Source of the DNA: JAFECT01 sp036501825
GTDB taxonomy: Bacteria > Pseudomonadota > Alphaproteobacteria > Caulobacterales > Caulobacteraceae
Assembly: GCA_036501825.1 (NCBI GenBank)
Contig: DASXZP010000036.1
Location: 806,001-870,000, forward strand
Length of the DNA stretch: 64,000 nucleotides
Direction: 5' to 3'
Shown: positions 54,847 through 63,181 of the stretch, piece by piece
How positions within the stretch are numbered: the stretch's first letter is position 1
Layout: every line of letters starts with the position of its first letter
Translations under genes and position numbers: made by a program
Notes under the pieces: generated by a model
Seen by the model: the letters and a program-made list of their open reading frames with translations, nothing else
Told to the model about the DNA's origin: nothing
The model's database searches: none

Positions 54847-55944
54847 ATGTTCGCCTTCTGGATCGCCGCATCCCTGCTCGCCGCCGCCGCCGTCCTGGTG
54901 GTGCTGGCCCGCGCCGGTCGCACGACGCCGCAGGCCGCCGAGGCGCCCGAGGTGCTGGTCTATCGCCGCCACCTGAGCGATCTGGAGGAACAGCGCGCGC
55001 GGGGCCTGCTGGACGACGAGGGCTACGCCGCCGCCCGCGCCGAAGCCGGGCGACGGCTGCTGGCCGCCAAGGTCGAGCCGGTCGCCGCGCCCGCGAAGCC
55101 GCGCGATCGCCGCCGGGATATGACGGTCGTTCTGGCCTGCACGGTTGCGACGGTGCTGGTTGCCGGCGGCGTCTATTTCGCGGTGGGCTCGCCGGGGCAG
55201 CCGGATCAACCCTACGCGAAGCGGCTGTCGCACTGGGTGCAGGTTTCCAAGCACGAGCCCGGCACGCTGACGCCGCCCCAGATCGCCGCCGTGCTGAAAG
55301 AGATGACGCGCGAAAAACCGAGCGATCCGGTGCGGTGGACGTTCCTGGGCCAAGCCTACACCGACACCAATGATCCCGCCGACGCCGCCGAAGCCTACGA
55401 GAAGGCGGTTGCGCTCGATCCCGACAGCGCGCTGGCGTGGACGGGTCTCGGCGTCAGTCTCACGGAGCTGAACGACGGCGAAGTCACCGCCGACGCGCAA
55501 CAGGATTTCGCCCGCGCGCTGAAGCTCGATCCCACACTGCCGGGCCCGGCCTACTACCTCGGTGAAGTCGCCATCGAAACCGGCCACAAGGATGAGGGCC
55601 TGAATGCGTGGCGCGCCATCGCCGCGCGCTGGCCGGCGGGCGATCCGCGCCGGCACGAACTGGAGCAACGCATCGCCGCGGTCGCCGCCGGTGGAACCGC
55701 GCCCGCCGTTGCGGTGGCGTCGGCGCCGCCGGAGCAACAGGCGCAGATGATCCGCGGCATGGTCGCGGGCCTTGCGACGCGTTTGGCGCAACATCCGGAT
55801 GATCCCGACGGTTGGGCAAGACTGGTGCGCTCCTACGGCGTGCTCGGCGACGCCAAGGCGCAGGCCGACGCGCTGGCCAAGGCGCGCAAGCAGTTCCACG
55901 ACCGACCCGCCGACCTCGCCAAGGTCGAAGCCGCCGCCCGCTAG
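54847..55944 (+). CDS. ccmI: Cytochrome c biogenesis protein CcmI (CycH)
   Basis: This 365-residue protein has an N-terminal membrane helix (FAFWIAASLLAAAAVLVVLA), a cytoplasmic loop with VYRRHLSDLEEQRARGLLDDEGYAAARAE (the CcmI hallmark), a second helix (VLACTVATVLVAGGVYF), and a periplasmic TPR region (WTFLGQAYTDTNDPADAAEAYEKAVALDPDSALAW). CcmI presents apocytochrome c to the CcmF/CcmH ligase. The usual neighbours ccmE, ccmF, ccmG and ccmH are absent; an aldo/keto reductase follows after 9 bases. Confidence 0.9.
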   Translation: MFAFWIAASLLAAAAVLVVLARAGRTTPQAAEAPEVLVYRRHLSDLEEQRARGLLDDEGYAAARAEAGRRLLAAKVEPVAAPAKPRDRRRDMTVVLACTVATVLVAGGVYFAVGSPGQPDQPYAKRLSHWVQVSKHEPGTLTPPQIAAVLKEMTREKPSDPVRWTFLGQAYTDTNDPADAAEAYEKAVALDPDSALAWTGLGVSLTELNDGEVTADAQQDFARALKLDPTLPGPAYYLGEVAIETGHKDEGLNAWRAIAARWPAGDPRRHELEQRIAAVAAGGTAPAVAVASAPPEQQAQMIRGMVAGLATRLAQHPDDPDGWARLVRSYGVLGDAKAQADALAKARKQFHDRPADLAKVEAAAR

Positions 55945-55953
55945 GAGAAGAGC

Positions 55954-56949
55954 ATGAAACGTCGCAGACTCGGCGCGACCGGACCGGAAGTCTCCGCCCT
56001 CGGTCTCGGCTGCATGGGCATGTCGGACCTTTACGGCCCCGCCGATCGCGACGAGGGCATTGCGACCATCCACGCCGCGCTCGACGACGGCGTGACCCTG
56101 CTCGACACCGGCGATTTCTACGGCATGGGGCACAATGAGCTGCTCATCCACGAGGCGCTGAAGGGCCGCGACCGCGACAAGGTCGTCATCAGCGTGAAGT
56201 TCGGCGCCCAGCGGGCCTACGACGGGACCTGGCTCGGGTACGACGCGCGACCTGAGGCGGTAAAGACGGCCGTGGCTTACAGCCTGCGCCGGTTGGGTAC
56301 GGACCACATCGACATCTATCGCCCCGCGCGCCTGGATCCGAAGGTTCCGATCGAGGATACCATCGGCGCCATCGCCGACCTGGTGAAGCAGGGCCTGGTG
56401 CGTCACGTCGGCCTGTCGGAAGTGGGCGCCGACACCATTCGTCGCGCCCACGCCGTGCATCCCATCGCCGATCTGCAGATCGAATACGCGGTGGTCACCC
56501 GCAGCCTCGAAGCCAAGGTGCTGCCGACCTGCCGCGAGCTGGGCATCGGCATTACCGCCTACGGCGTCCTTTCCCGCGGCCTGATCAGCGGCCACTGGGA
56601 CAAGGCCCGCAGCTTCGGCCCCCGCGACATCCGCGCCCACAGCCCGCGCTTTCAGCAGGATGTGGTCGAGCAGAACCTGGCGCTGGTGGACACGTTACGC
56701 GCCATCGCCGACGCCAAGGGTGTGACGGTCGCACAGTTGGCCATCGCCTGGGTGCTCTCCCGCGGCGACGACATCGTGCCGCTGGTCGGCGCGCGACGGC
56801 GCGACCGCTGGGCGGAAGCCAAGGGGGCGTTGGACGTCGCGCTGACCGCCGACGACTTGGCGCGCATCGACGCCGCGGCGGAAGAACACGCAATCCAAGG
56901 CACACGCTATCCCGAAATGCAGATGAAGCTGTTGGACAGCGAGCGGTAA
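55954..56949 (+). CDS. Aldo/keto reductase
   Basis: This 331-residue TIM-barrel NADPH-dependent reductase begins RRLGATGPEVSALGLGCMGM. The catalytic Asp and Tyr are in LLDTGDFYGMGHNE and the Lys in VVISVKFGA. The usual catalytic His region (YYQHRVDP) reads YRPARLDP, so the His is replaced, as in one common proteobacterial subgroup. LSEVGADTIRRAHAVHPI and PLVGARRRDRWAEA are family segments. GGAG precedes the ATG. The stop touches a palindromic element. Confidence 0.93.
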   Translation: MKRRRLGATGPEVSALGLGCMGMSDLYGPADRDEGIATIHAALDDGVTLLDTGDFYGMGHNELLIHEALKGRDRDKVVISVKFGAQRAYDGTWLGYDARPEAVKTAVAYSLRRLGTDHIDIYRPARLDPKVPIEDTIGAIADLVKQGLVRHVGLSEVGADTIRRAHAVHPIADLQIEYAVVTRSLEAKVLPTCRELGIGITAYGVLSRGLISGHWDKARSFGPRDIRAHSPRFQQDVVEQNLALVDTLRAIADAKGVTVAQLAIAWVLSRGDDIVPLVGARRRDRWAEAKGALDVALTADDLARIDAAAEEHAIQGTRYPEMQMKLLDSER

Positions 56950-57138
56950 AAATCCTCCCCCGCGCGAAGCGCGTAGGGGAGGGGGACCACGAAGTGGTGG
57001 AGGGGCCGGCGCGACGGTCTGTGGTTAGCCCTTCATCGGTGCGCGTACGCCGCCGTCGTATCGGCCGGCGGCGGCGCCGGCCCCTCCGTCGGCCTTCGGC
57101 CGCCACCTCCCCTGCGCGCTTCGCGCGGGGGAGGATTT
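56949..57138. repeat. Palindromic element, family B copy 2
   Basis: The outer 33 bases of each end are inverted with one mismatch (AAATCCTCCCCCGCGCGAAG onward, and its complement ending at 57138). Inner hairpins include CCACGAAGTGG and GGCCTTCGGCC. It spans nearly all of the gap between the convergent aldo/keto reductase (stop 56949) and sppA (stop 57150) genes. Confidence 0.9.
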
Positions 57139-57149
57139 CGCGACTTGGC

Positions 57150-58949
57150 TCAGTTCGCCGGCAGTTCCTTCGGGGCTAGCACCGCGCCCTTGCCTTGGGC
57201 CTGCAGGTGCGCGCGGCCCAACTGTTCCAGGATGCTTTCGGCGCGCGGGTCGCTGAACACCCAGCCAAGGGCGGCGAGGGTCTTCATCGAGGTTTCCGAC
57301 ACGCCCATGCCGTGGGACAGGGACTCGAAGAAGCTGCGTTCGTGCGGATAGGCTTTCAGCTTCACGTCTTCGTCGGCGGGAATCTTCGCCAGGGACTTCG
57401 CCTTGTCGACGGCGTCGTAGAAGCCGCCGATCTGGTCGACGAGGCCCAGTTGCTTGGCCTGGGCGCCGGTCCAGACGTGGCCCTTGGCGATTTCGCGCAC
57501 TCGGTCTTCGGGAATGTTGCGACCCGCCGACACGCGCTTCACGAAGCCGTCGTAGATGTGATCCATCCAGGCCGAGAACGCCGCGCGTTGCGCCGGGGTG
57601 AACTCCTTGCCGCCGTTGAAGCTGTCGGCGTACTGGCCGCCGACGCTCAGGCTGCGCATGTTCACGCCGTAGCGCGCCAGGGCGTCGCCGAGGACGAACT
57701 TGCCGCCGAACACGCCGATCGATCCGGTCAGGGTCGACGGCTCGGAGATGATGTACGAGGCGTTGGACGAGATCCAATAGCCGCCGGACGCCGCATAGGT
57801 GCCCATCGACACCACCACCGGCTTGCCCGCCGCCTTGGCCGCCTTCACCGCCGCGAGTATCTGCTCGGACGCGGTGTCGGCGCCGCCGGGCGAAGAGACG
57901 CGGAACACGATCGCCTTGACGTTGTCATCCTTGATCGCGTCGTAGAAGGCGCGCGCCGTGTCGTCGGAATAGATGTTGCTGTCGGTCGAGAAGGCGCCGC
58001 CGCGTCCGTGGCCGGTGACGATGTCGCCCTCGGCCCCGATCACCGCGATGGTCGAGGAGCCCGAGGTGTTCAACAGCGGCTTCACCGCCGCCGCATAGTC
58101 GTCGAAGTCGACGATCTTCGAGCCGTCGCCGGCGCGATCCTTCAGCGCCTGTTCGGCGTCGTGCACCTGGCCCACCTTGTCGACGAGGCCCTTGGCCACC
58201 GCGTCTTCGGCGGAGTACGGGCCGGCTTCGATGATCGCCTTCAGCGCGGCGACGTCTTTCTTGCGGTCGAAGGCCGCGGCGCCCAGCGCGGTGTCGTACA
58301 CGCTGCCCATCCACGACAGGTTCGCCTCTTTGTGGGCGGGCGTGTAGTCGGGATAGAGGTATGGGTTGACCGCGTTCTTGTACTCGTAACGCTGCTGGTA
58401 GTCGGCCTTGACGCCATACTTGTCGAACAGCCCCTTCAGGAACATGTCCGAGGTGGCGATGCCGGTGGCCTGGAACGAGCTGTCGGGCTGCATCCAGACT
58501 TCGCCGGTCGACGCGGCCAGTTCATAGGTCGAGACCACCATGCCGTCGGGATAGATGCCCTGGCTGTGCGCCAGGATCGGCTTGCCCGACATGCGGAAGT
58601 GGCGGAAGGCGAGACGCAGTTCGTCGGCCTCGCCGGGCGAGACGCCGCCCTCGGGCAGGCGCACCAGAAGGCCGCGGACCTTGGTGTCCTTCTCGGCGTA
58701 ACGCAGGGTCTCGATGACCTTGAGCACCGACAGCTTGCCGCCGGTGAAGAAGGAGGCCGAGGCCGGGTCCTGATCGCTCAGCCCCTGGCGCAGATCGAGT
58801 TCGAGCACGGTCGGATGGTTCAGCCGCGCCTCGTTGGTCGAGGACGCCGCCAGCGACCCGATGAACCCGAAGAGCAGGAACAGGCCCAGGAAACAGAAAA
58901 TAAACATGCCGGCGACGACGCCGGCGACAGTGATCAGGAACTGCTTCAT
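57150..58949 (-). CDS. sppA: Signal peptide peptidase SppA, 67-kDa type
   Basis: This 599-residue inner-membrane serine protease degrades cleaved signal peptides. It has an N-terminal anchor (FLITVAGVVAGMFIFCFLGLFLLFGFIG) and two related S49 domains. The catalytic Lys is in YEYKNAVNPY of the first domain and the Ser in GTYAASGGYWISS of the second. VRGLLVRLPEGG, FRVSSPGGADTASEQI and LTGSIGVFGGKF are conserved family segments. The double-domain length is normal for long SppA. Confidence 0.95.
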   Translation of the reverse strand: MKQFLITVAGVVAGMFIFCFLGLFLLFGFIGSLAASSTNEARLNHPTVLELDLRQGLSDQDPASASFFTGGKLSVLKVIETLRYAEKDTKVRGLLVRLPEGGVSPGEADELRLAFRHFRMSGKPILAHSQGIYPDGMVVSTYELAASTGEVWMQPDSSFQATGIATSDMFLKGLFDKYGVKADYQQRYEYKNAVNPYLYPDYTPAHKEANLSWMGSVYDTALGAAAFDRKKDVAALKAIIEAGPYSAEDAVAKGLVDKVGQVHDAEQALKDRAGDGSKIVDFDDYAAAVKPLLNTSGSSTIAVIGAEGDIVTGHGRGGAFSTDSNIYSDDTARAFYDAIKDDNVKAIVFRVSSPGGADTASEQILAAVKAAKAAGKPVVVSMGTYAASGGYWISSNASYIISEPSTLTGSIGVFGGKFVLGDALARYGVNMRSLSVGGQYADSFNGGKEFTPAQRAAFSAWMDHIYDGFVKRVSAGRNIPEDRVREIAKGHVWTGAQAKQLGLVDQIGGFYDAVDKAKSLAKIPADEDVKLKAYPHERSFFESLSHGMGVSETSMKTLAALGWVFSDPRAESILEQLGRAHLQAQGKGAVLAPKELPAN

Positions 58950-59089
58950 GAACCACGAGAACCCTGCAAGCCCAACTCGACCATAGGGCGCGGGCGAGGG
59001 GCGTCAAATGAAGACCCGGTCGCGCCCCGGCGATGGCCGCGACCCCGTGGCGCCCTAAGCACGCTTCGGGGCGGAGGTTTCCGGCGCGG

Positions 59090-59380
59090 TCAGGCCTTGC
59101 TGAGGATCGCCTGCAGGATGTGGGCGCGCTGGCCGACTTCCTCGACCAGGCGGCGCGACAGTTCGCGGGCCCCGACAGGATAGGCCTCGCCGCCTTCGGC
59201 GATAGCGCCGGCCTGCAGCGCCAGGGCGGCCATGGAGGCGTGCAGCTGTTCGATTTCCCCGCGCGCCAGGGCCTGGGCTTCGGCCTGGAGCTTGCGGATC
59301 CGGTCGGCGGCGGTTTCGGGGACGGCGTCGGGGACCAGTTCGGCCTCCGGCGGGACGAGGGTGAGACGGGCCTTAGACAT
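59090..59380 (-). CDS. Small helical protein of unknown function
   Basis: This protein of about 96 residues starts at ATG 59380 (ATGs at 59389 and 59392 are alternatives). The first 30 residues are flexible (LTLVPPEAELVPDAVPETAA). The rest forms two helices with heptad character (DRIRKLQAEAQALARGEIEQLHASMAALALQ, ARELSRRLVEEVGQRAHILQAIL). No domain is recognised. Codon bias fits a real gene. Confidence 0.7.
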   Translation of the reverse strand: MSKARLTLVPPEAELVPDAVPETAADRIRKLQAEAQALARGEIEQLHASMAALALQAGAIAEGGEAYPVGARELSRRLVEEVGQRAHILQAILSKA

Positions 59381-59487
59381 GGGTTCCATCATGATCTGCG
59401 GTCCACAAGTCCCGTTTCGGAACTTGCGGCCTGTTCACCTAGGGAATTTGCAAAGCTCGGGCCGGAATTCCCGCGATACGCGAATGG

Positions 59488-60141
59488 TTACCGCTCCAGC
59501 GCCCAGACGCCCGTCCGCTTGACCTCGTAGTCCTCGAGTTCGCGGGTGGTCGCGACCTGATAGTCGGCAAGCCGGGTCAGGCCCTCGCGCGGGAAATAGC
59601 TGCGTCCCGGGTCGCCGATCAGCACCCGCGCGCCACGGTCGCGGGCGGTGGTGAGCCACGCCAACACCCGCTCGGCCATCGGCTTCTCGTAACAGACGTC
59701 CCCGGCGCAGATCAGGTCGGCCGTCGGCGGGTCGGCGTCGAGCAGGTTGGCGCCGGTGAAGTCGATGGCGACGCCGTTGGCCTCCGCGTTCACCGCGACC
59801 GCCGCCGCGCAGAAGTCGTCGATGTCGTTGGCGAGCACAGACGCGGCGCCCGCCTTCGCCGCCGCGATGGCGACCAGGCCGGACCCGGTCGCGAAATCGA
59901 GCACCCGCTTGCCGGCGACCTCGTCGGGATGATCCAGCAGATAGCGCGCCAGCGCCTGGCCGCCCGCCCAGGCGAAGGCCCAGAACGGCGGCGGCAGCCC
60001 CATCGCCCCCAACTCCTCCTCCGTCATCCGCCAGATCGGCGTCACCTCGTCCGCCAGCCACAGCTGAAGCTCCGCCGCGTGCGGCGGCCGCTGCAGGCGC
60101 GTGTGCGTGCGGATGAAGCCAATGTGATCGTCGAGAGCCAT
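59488..60141 (-). CDS. SAM-dependent methyltransferase, ETFB-lysine methyltransferase-like
   Basis: This 217-residue Rossmann methyltransferase has PPFWAFAWAGGQALARYLLDHP, motif I VLDFATGSGLVAIAAAKAGA, DIDDFCAAAVAVNAEANGV, and DLICAGDVCYEKPMA. This form is typical of the METTL20/ETF-beta lysine methyltransferase group, often labelled PrmA-like in bacteria. The likely target is the electron transfer flavoprotein beta subunit, from family knowledge. ATG 60141 is chosen; a much longer open frame upstream is a shadow of the YdcF gene. Confidence 0.85.
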   Translation of the reverse strand: MALDDHIGFIRTHTRLQRPPHAAELQLWLADEVTPIWRMTEEELGAMGLPPPFWAFAWAGGQALARYLLDHPDEVAGKRVLDFATGSGLVAIAAAKAGAASVLANDIDDFCAAAVAVNAEANGVAIDFTGANLLDADPPTADLICAGDVCYEKPMAERVLAWLTTARDRGARVLIGDPGRSYFPREGLTRLADYQVATTRELEDYEVKRTGVWALER

Positions 60142-60207
60142 GGGCGGCTGCTTACTCCAGGCGCGGCGTTCCTGTACGGTGCAACCAAGCGTCGCGGGAG
60201 AATTTCG

Positions 60208-60591
60208 ATGCACACGGGCGCCTGTCTCTGCGGCGCGGTCAGGTTCAAGGTCGAGGGTGAGCTGAAGGCGCCCGACGCCTGCCACTGCAGCCAGTGCCGC
60301 AAACAGTCGGGCCACTATTGGGCCTCCACCAACGTCCCGATGTCGGCCTTCACCTTGGAAGGCGCCGACAAGCTCACGTGGTATCAGGCGTCGGAGAAGG
60401 TGCGCCGCGGTTTCTGTTCGACCTGCGGCTCGTTCCTGTTCTGGGACCCGCTCGACCACGACGTCATCGCCGTCGCCATGGGCGCCTTCGACAAGCCGAC
60501 GTCGACCAAGCTGCACGTCCACATCTTCACGGACGACAAGGGCGACTACTACGACATCACCGACGGCCTGGAACAGCGGCCGGGGTATTAG
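60208..60591 (+). CDS. GFA family (glutathione-dependent formaldehyde-activating-like) protein
   Basis: This 127-residue zinc protein has the GFA cysteine pattern: TGACLCGAVRF, ACHCSQCRKQSG and RGFCSTCGS, followed by FLFWDPLDHDVIAVAMGAFD. The family shares the fold of Gfa, but most members have no proven activity. ATG 60208 follows GGGAG. The YdcF gene starts seven bases after the stop, so the two are probably one transcript. Confidence 0.92.
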   Translation: MHTGACLCGAVRFKVEGELKAPDACHCSQCRKQSGHYWASTNVPMSAFTLEGADKLTWYQASEKVRRGFCSTCGSFLFWDPLDHDVIAVAMGAFDKPTSTKLHVHIFTDDKGDYYDITDGLEQRPGY

Positions 60592-60597
60592 CGGGTG

Positions 60598-61176
60598 ATG
60601 AAGCGAAAACGCCCCTCCTTTGTCCGTGTCGCGCTTCTGGCGGTGATCGTGGCCTGGGCCATCGGCTGCGCGATGATCATGGCCGTCGGCCTGCAGGACC
60701 GCGTCCGTCCCGCCGACGTGGGGGTGGTGCTCGGCTCCAAGGTCTATCCGAGCGGGCGGCCGTCGCCGAGCCTGAAGGCGCGGCTGGATGAAGCGCTGAG
60801 CGTCTGGCACAAGGGCGAGGTCAAAAACCTGCTGGTCAGCGGCGGCGTCGGCAAGGAAGGCTTCGATGAGTCCCTGGTCATGCGCGACTACCTGGTCGCC
60901 CGCGGCGTGCCGGCCGCCGCTATCGTGACAGACGGTCACGGCGACAACACCCTGCTGACGGCGCGTCACACCGCAGCCCTGATGCGCGAGCGGCACTGGA
61001 CCTCGGCCTTCGTGATCACCCAGTACTTCCACGTGCCGCGCGCGCGGCTGGCCATGAAGAAATGCGGCGTGCCGGTAGCCGGCTGGGCGCACGCGCGGTA
61101 CTTCGAGATACGGGATTTCTTTTCGGTGCCGCGCGAAGTGATCGGCTATCCCGACTACATGGCGCGGAAGTGCTAA
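60598..61176 (+). CDS. YdcF/SanA-type DUF218 membrane-anchored protein
   Basis: This 192-residue protein has one N-terminal membrane helix (VALLAVIVAWAIGCAMIMAV) and a DUF218 domain: DVGVVLGSKVYPSGRPSPSLKARLDEAL, KNLLVSGGVGKEGFDES, DGHGDNTLLTARHTAAL, TQYFHVPRARLAMKKCG. Relatives (SanA, ElyC) affect envelope permeability. The catalytic role is unclear. ATG 60598 is used; an in-frame GTG lies three bases earlier. Confidence 0.9.
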   Translation: MKRKRPSFVRVALLAVIVAWAIGCAMIMAVGLQDRVRPADVGVVLGSKVYPSGRPSPSLKARLDEALSVWHKGEVKNLLVSGGVGKEGFDESLVMRDYLVARGVPAAAIVTDGHGDNTLLTARHTAALMRERHWTSAFVITQYFHVPRARLAMKKCGVPVAGWAHARYFEIRDFFSVPREVIGYPDYMARKC

Positions 61177-61183
61177 GCGGCGA

Positions 61184-62026
61184 TCAGTTGAGTGGCGTCA
61201 CGTCGCCGACTTTGGGTGGGTTGCCGGCGAATTCGTCGATGTAGCCCGCCGCCAGCGCGTCGCGGAAGGCCTGTTGCGGGATGGTGATCTCGTAGGGCCC
61301 CTCCGCAAAGGAGGCGACGGCGTAGGGCGAGAACAGGAAGGTGACGCCGCCGGCCTTGCCCGCCTGATCCGATGGCGCGAGCACCAGGACCGAGTCCGAC
61401 CATTTGGGACAGGGCCAGGTCGGGTCGTTGGGGGTGTAGGCGTCGCCTTCGCGCGCCTTCTTGGCGTCGCCGATGGCGCGGCAGAGGATGGCGTCGAGTT
61501 TGCCGCGGTCGGCGCCCGGTCTGAACAGGGCGGGGGCCTTGATCGGCGCCTTGGTTGAACGATCCCATAGCACCGCGCCCAGCACGGTGTTGCCGTGGGC
61601 GCCGCCGGAGAAGTCGTAGGTCACGCTCTTCAGGCTTAGCAGCTTGTCGGTTTGGGCCGCGACGGTCCAGGTCACGTCGTGTTCGTAGGGGACGCCCAGA
61701 TCGTATTTCTCTGCGGCCGACTGCTTGGCGAACTTACGGAGTTCCGCGACGCCGGAGTTGTAGAGTTTGGCGTGCAGGTCAGGCGTGTCGGCGAGCGCTT
61801 GCGGCAGTTTCAGCGAGACGTCGACACCCTGCGCCTTGGACTCATAGCTGAACGGAACCGGCGGCGCGGGCGGCGCCAAGGGCGTTGCGGGTTGCGGCGC
61901 CACGGCGACCGTGGCGGGCGCTTTCGGCGCCACGCGCGCCGGGTTCAACATGGCGTAGACGCCGGCGATGATCAGCACCAGCACGACGGCGACGCCGGCG
62001 ATGAGCCAGGGGGTCTTTCCTTTCAT
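61184..62026 (-). CDS. DUF3298/RsiV-like membrane-anchored protein
   Basis: This 280-residue protein has an N-terminal membrane helix (WLIAGVAVVLVLIIAGVYAML), a Pro/Ala-rich linker, and a periplasmic domain with the DUF4163/DUF3298 pattern (LLSLKSVTYDFSGGAHGNTVLGAVLWD, then FLFSPYAVASFAEGPYEITIP). RsiV uses this domain to bind lysozyme, but no sigma factor is encoded nearby, so an anti-sigma role is not supported. It starts four bases after the ubiA stop. Confidence 0.87.
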   Translation of the reverse strand: MKGKTPWLIAGVAVVLVLIIAGVYAMLNPARVAPKAPATVAVAPQPATPLAPPAPPVPFSYESKAQGVDVSLKLPQALADTPDLHAKLYNSGVAELRKFAKQSAAEKYDLGVPYEHDVTWTVAAQTDKLLSLKSVTYDFSGGAHGNTVLGAVLWDRSTKAPIKAPALFRPGADRGKLDAILCRAIGDAKKAREGDAYTPNDPTWPCPKWSDSVLVLAPSDQAGKAGGVTFLFSPYAVASFAEGPYEITIPQQAFRDALAAGYIDEFAGNPPKVGDVTPLN

Positions 62027-62030
62027 CGCG

Positions 62031-62981
62031 TCACCTCCAGACGCCCGCGAGCAGCGCCGCGAACAGGATCAGGCCCGCGGTGCGGTTCGACTTGAACAGC
62101 CGCAGCGCCAGCGCCGGGTCGTCGAGCCTCAGCCGCTGCACCTGCATCGACAGATGCAGAGCGTAGAGCGCGGCGAAGGGAAAGAACAGCAGTCCGGGCT
62201 TGGCCGGAAGCCAGACCAGGACCGCGAGAAGCGCGGCCAGCGCGTAGAAGATCAGAACCGCCAGCGGCACGCGTTTGCCGAACCGGCGCGCGGTGGACTT
62301 CACTCCGACCAGGGCGTCATCCTCGATGTCCTGCAAAGCGTAGATGGTGTCGTAGCCCAGCGTCCAGAACAGCCCGCCGGCGTAGAGCAACAGCGCCGGC
62401 AGGCCGAGGCGTCCCTCGACCGCGGCGTAGCCCAGCAGCGCGCCCCAGTTGAAGGTCAGGCCGAGCCACGCCTGCGGCCACCAGGTGATGCGCTTCATGA
62501 AGGGATAGGCGGCGACCAGCAGCAGCGATGCGGCGCCGAGCGCAATGGCGAACAGGTTGAAGCTCAGCAGGATGGCGAAGGCGATCAGGCTGCAGATCGC
62601 GATGAAGGCCCAGGCCTGCTTCACGCTGATTCGGCCCGACGCGAGCGGCCGGTCAGCGGTGCGCGCGACCTTGGCGTCGATGTCGCGATCGACGATGTCG
62701 TTATAGGCGCAGCCCGCCGCGCGCATCAGCGTGGCGCCGACCGCGAACTCGACCAGCCGCAGCAGGAACCAAGGCCAATCGGCGACCAGCGTGTGCGTCT
62801 CGGAGTAAGCGAGCGCCACGCCCTGCCAGCCGGGCAACATCAACAGCCAGATCCCGATCGGCCGATCGAACCGCCCGAGCTTCAGCCAAGGTTTGAGCGC
62901 TTCCGGTGCATGCCGATCCACCCAGTTGAGCGGACGCGCGTCCGGCAACGGGTTGTACGGATCGGTGGGGGTGGTGGTCAT
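62031..62981 (-). CDS. ubiA: 4-hydroxybenzoate octaprenyltransferase UbiA
   Basis: This 316-residue membrane prenyltransferase of ubiquinone synthesis has about nine helices. The first Asp-rich motif is AAGCAYNDIVDRDIDAKVARTADRPLASG and the second is YDTIYALQDIEDDALVGVKSTA, both binding Mg-prenyl diphosphate. RFDRPIGIWLLMLPGW is typical of the N-terminus. ATG 62981 is chosen over an upstream ATG at 63020. It is co-transcribed with the DUF3298 gene. Confidence 0.96.
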   Translation of the reverse strand: MTTTPTDPYNPLPDARPLNWVDRHAPEALKPWLKLGRFDRPIGIWLLMLPGWQGVALAYSETHTLVADWPWFLLRLVEFAVGATLMRAAGCAYNDIVDRDIDAKVARTADRPLASGRISVKQAWAFIAICSLIAFAILLSFNLFAIALGAASLLLVAAYPFMKRITWWPQAWLGLTFNWGALLGYAAVEGRLGLPALLLYAGGLFWTLGYDTIYALQDIEDDALVGVKSTARRFGKRVPLAVLIFYALAALLAVLVWLPAKPGLLFFPFAALYALHLSMQVQRLRLDDPALALRLFKSNRTAGLILFAALLAGVWR

Positions 62982-63022
62982 GGGGGAGGGATACACCGGG
63001 GCGCGCTCGACGTCATGCACTG

Positions 63023-63174
63023 CTCCCTCCCTCCTCGATGGAGGGAGGGTCGGGGAGGGAGATGCGGGCTGATGGCGTCAGAAAGAATCGCGGGCGGCGC
63101 CACTCGCGCGTTTCCGGTGTCGCTGTGCACTCATCTCCATCCCCGGCCCTTCCTCCATCGAGGAGGAAGGGAGA
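63023..63174. repeat. Palindromic element, family C copy 3
   Basis: Left arm CTCCCTCCCTCCTCGATGG and right arm CCTTCCTCCATCGAGGAGG are inverted, with inner tracts CGGGGAGGGAGATG and CATCTCCATCCCCGG. It lies between ubiA and the YcaQ-like gene on the same strand, ending seven bases from the latter's stop. The right half matches the copy at 35611 almost base for base. Confidence 0.88.
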
Positions 63175-63181
63175 TCGCTAG

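Noticed and set aside
53389..56640. A 1083-residue minus-strand open frame
   Set aside because: It is the shadow of three well-supported plus-strand genes (unknown helical protein, ccmI, aldo/keto reductase). It is rich in His/Arg/Gly as high-GC antisense frames are, and matches no family.
59488..61092. A 534-residue version of the methyltransferase
   Set aside because: The extra N-terminal part is antisense to the GFA and YdcF genes; the family normally starts at MALDDHIGF.
61184..62026. Anti-sigma factor role for the RsiV-like protein
   Set aside because: There is no adjacent ECF sigma factor and no cytoplasmic anti-sigma domain before the membrane helix.
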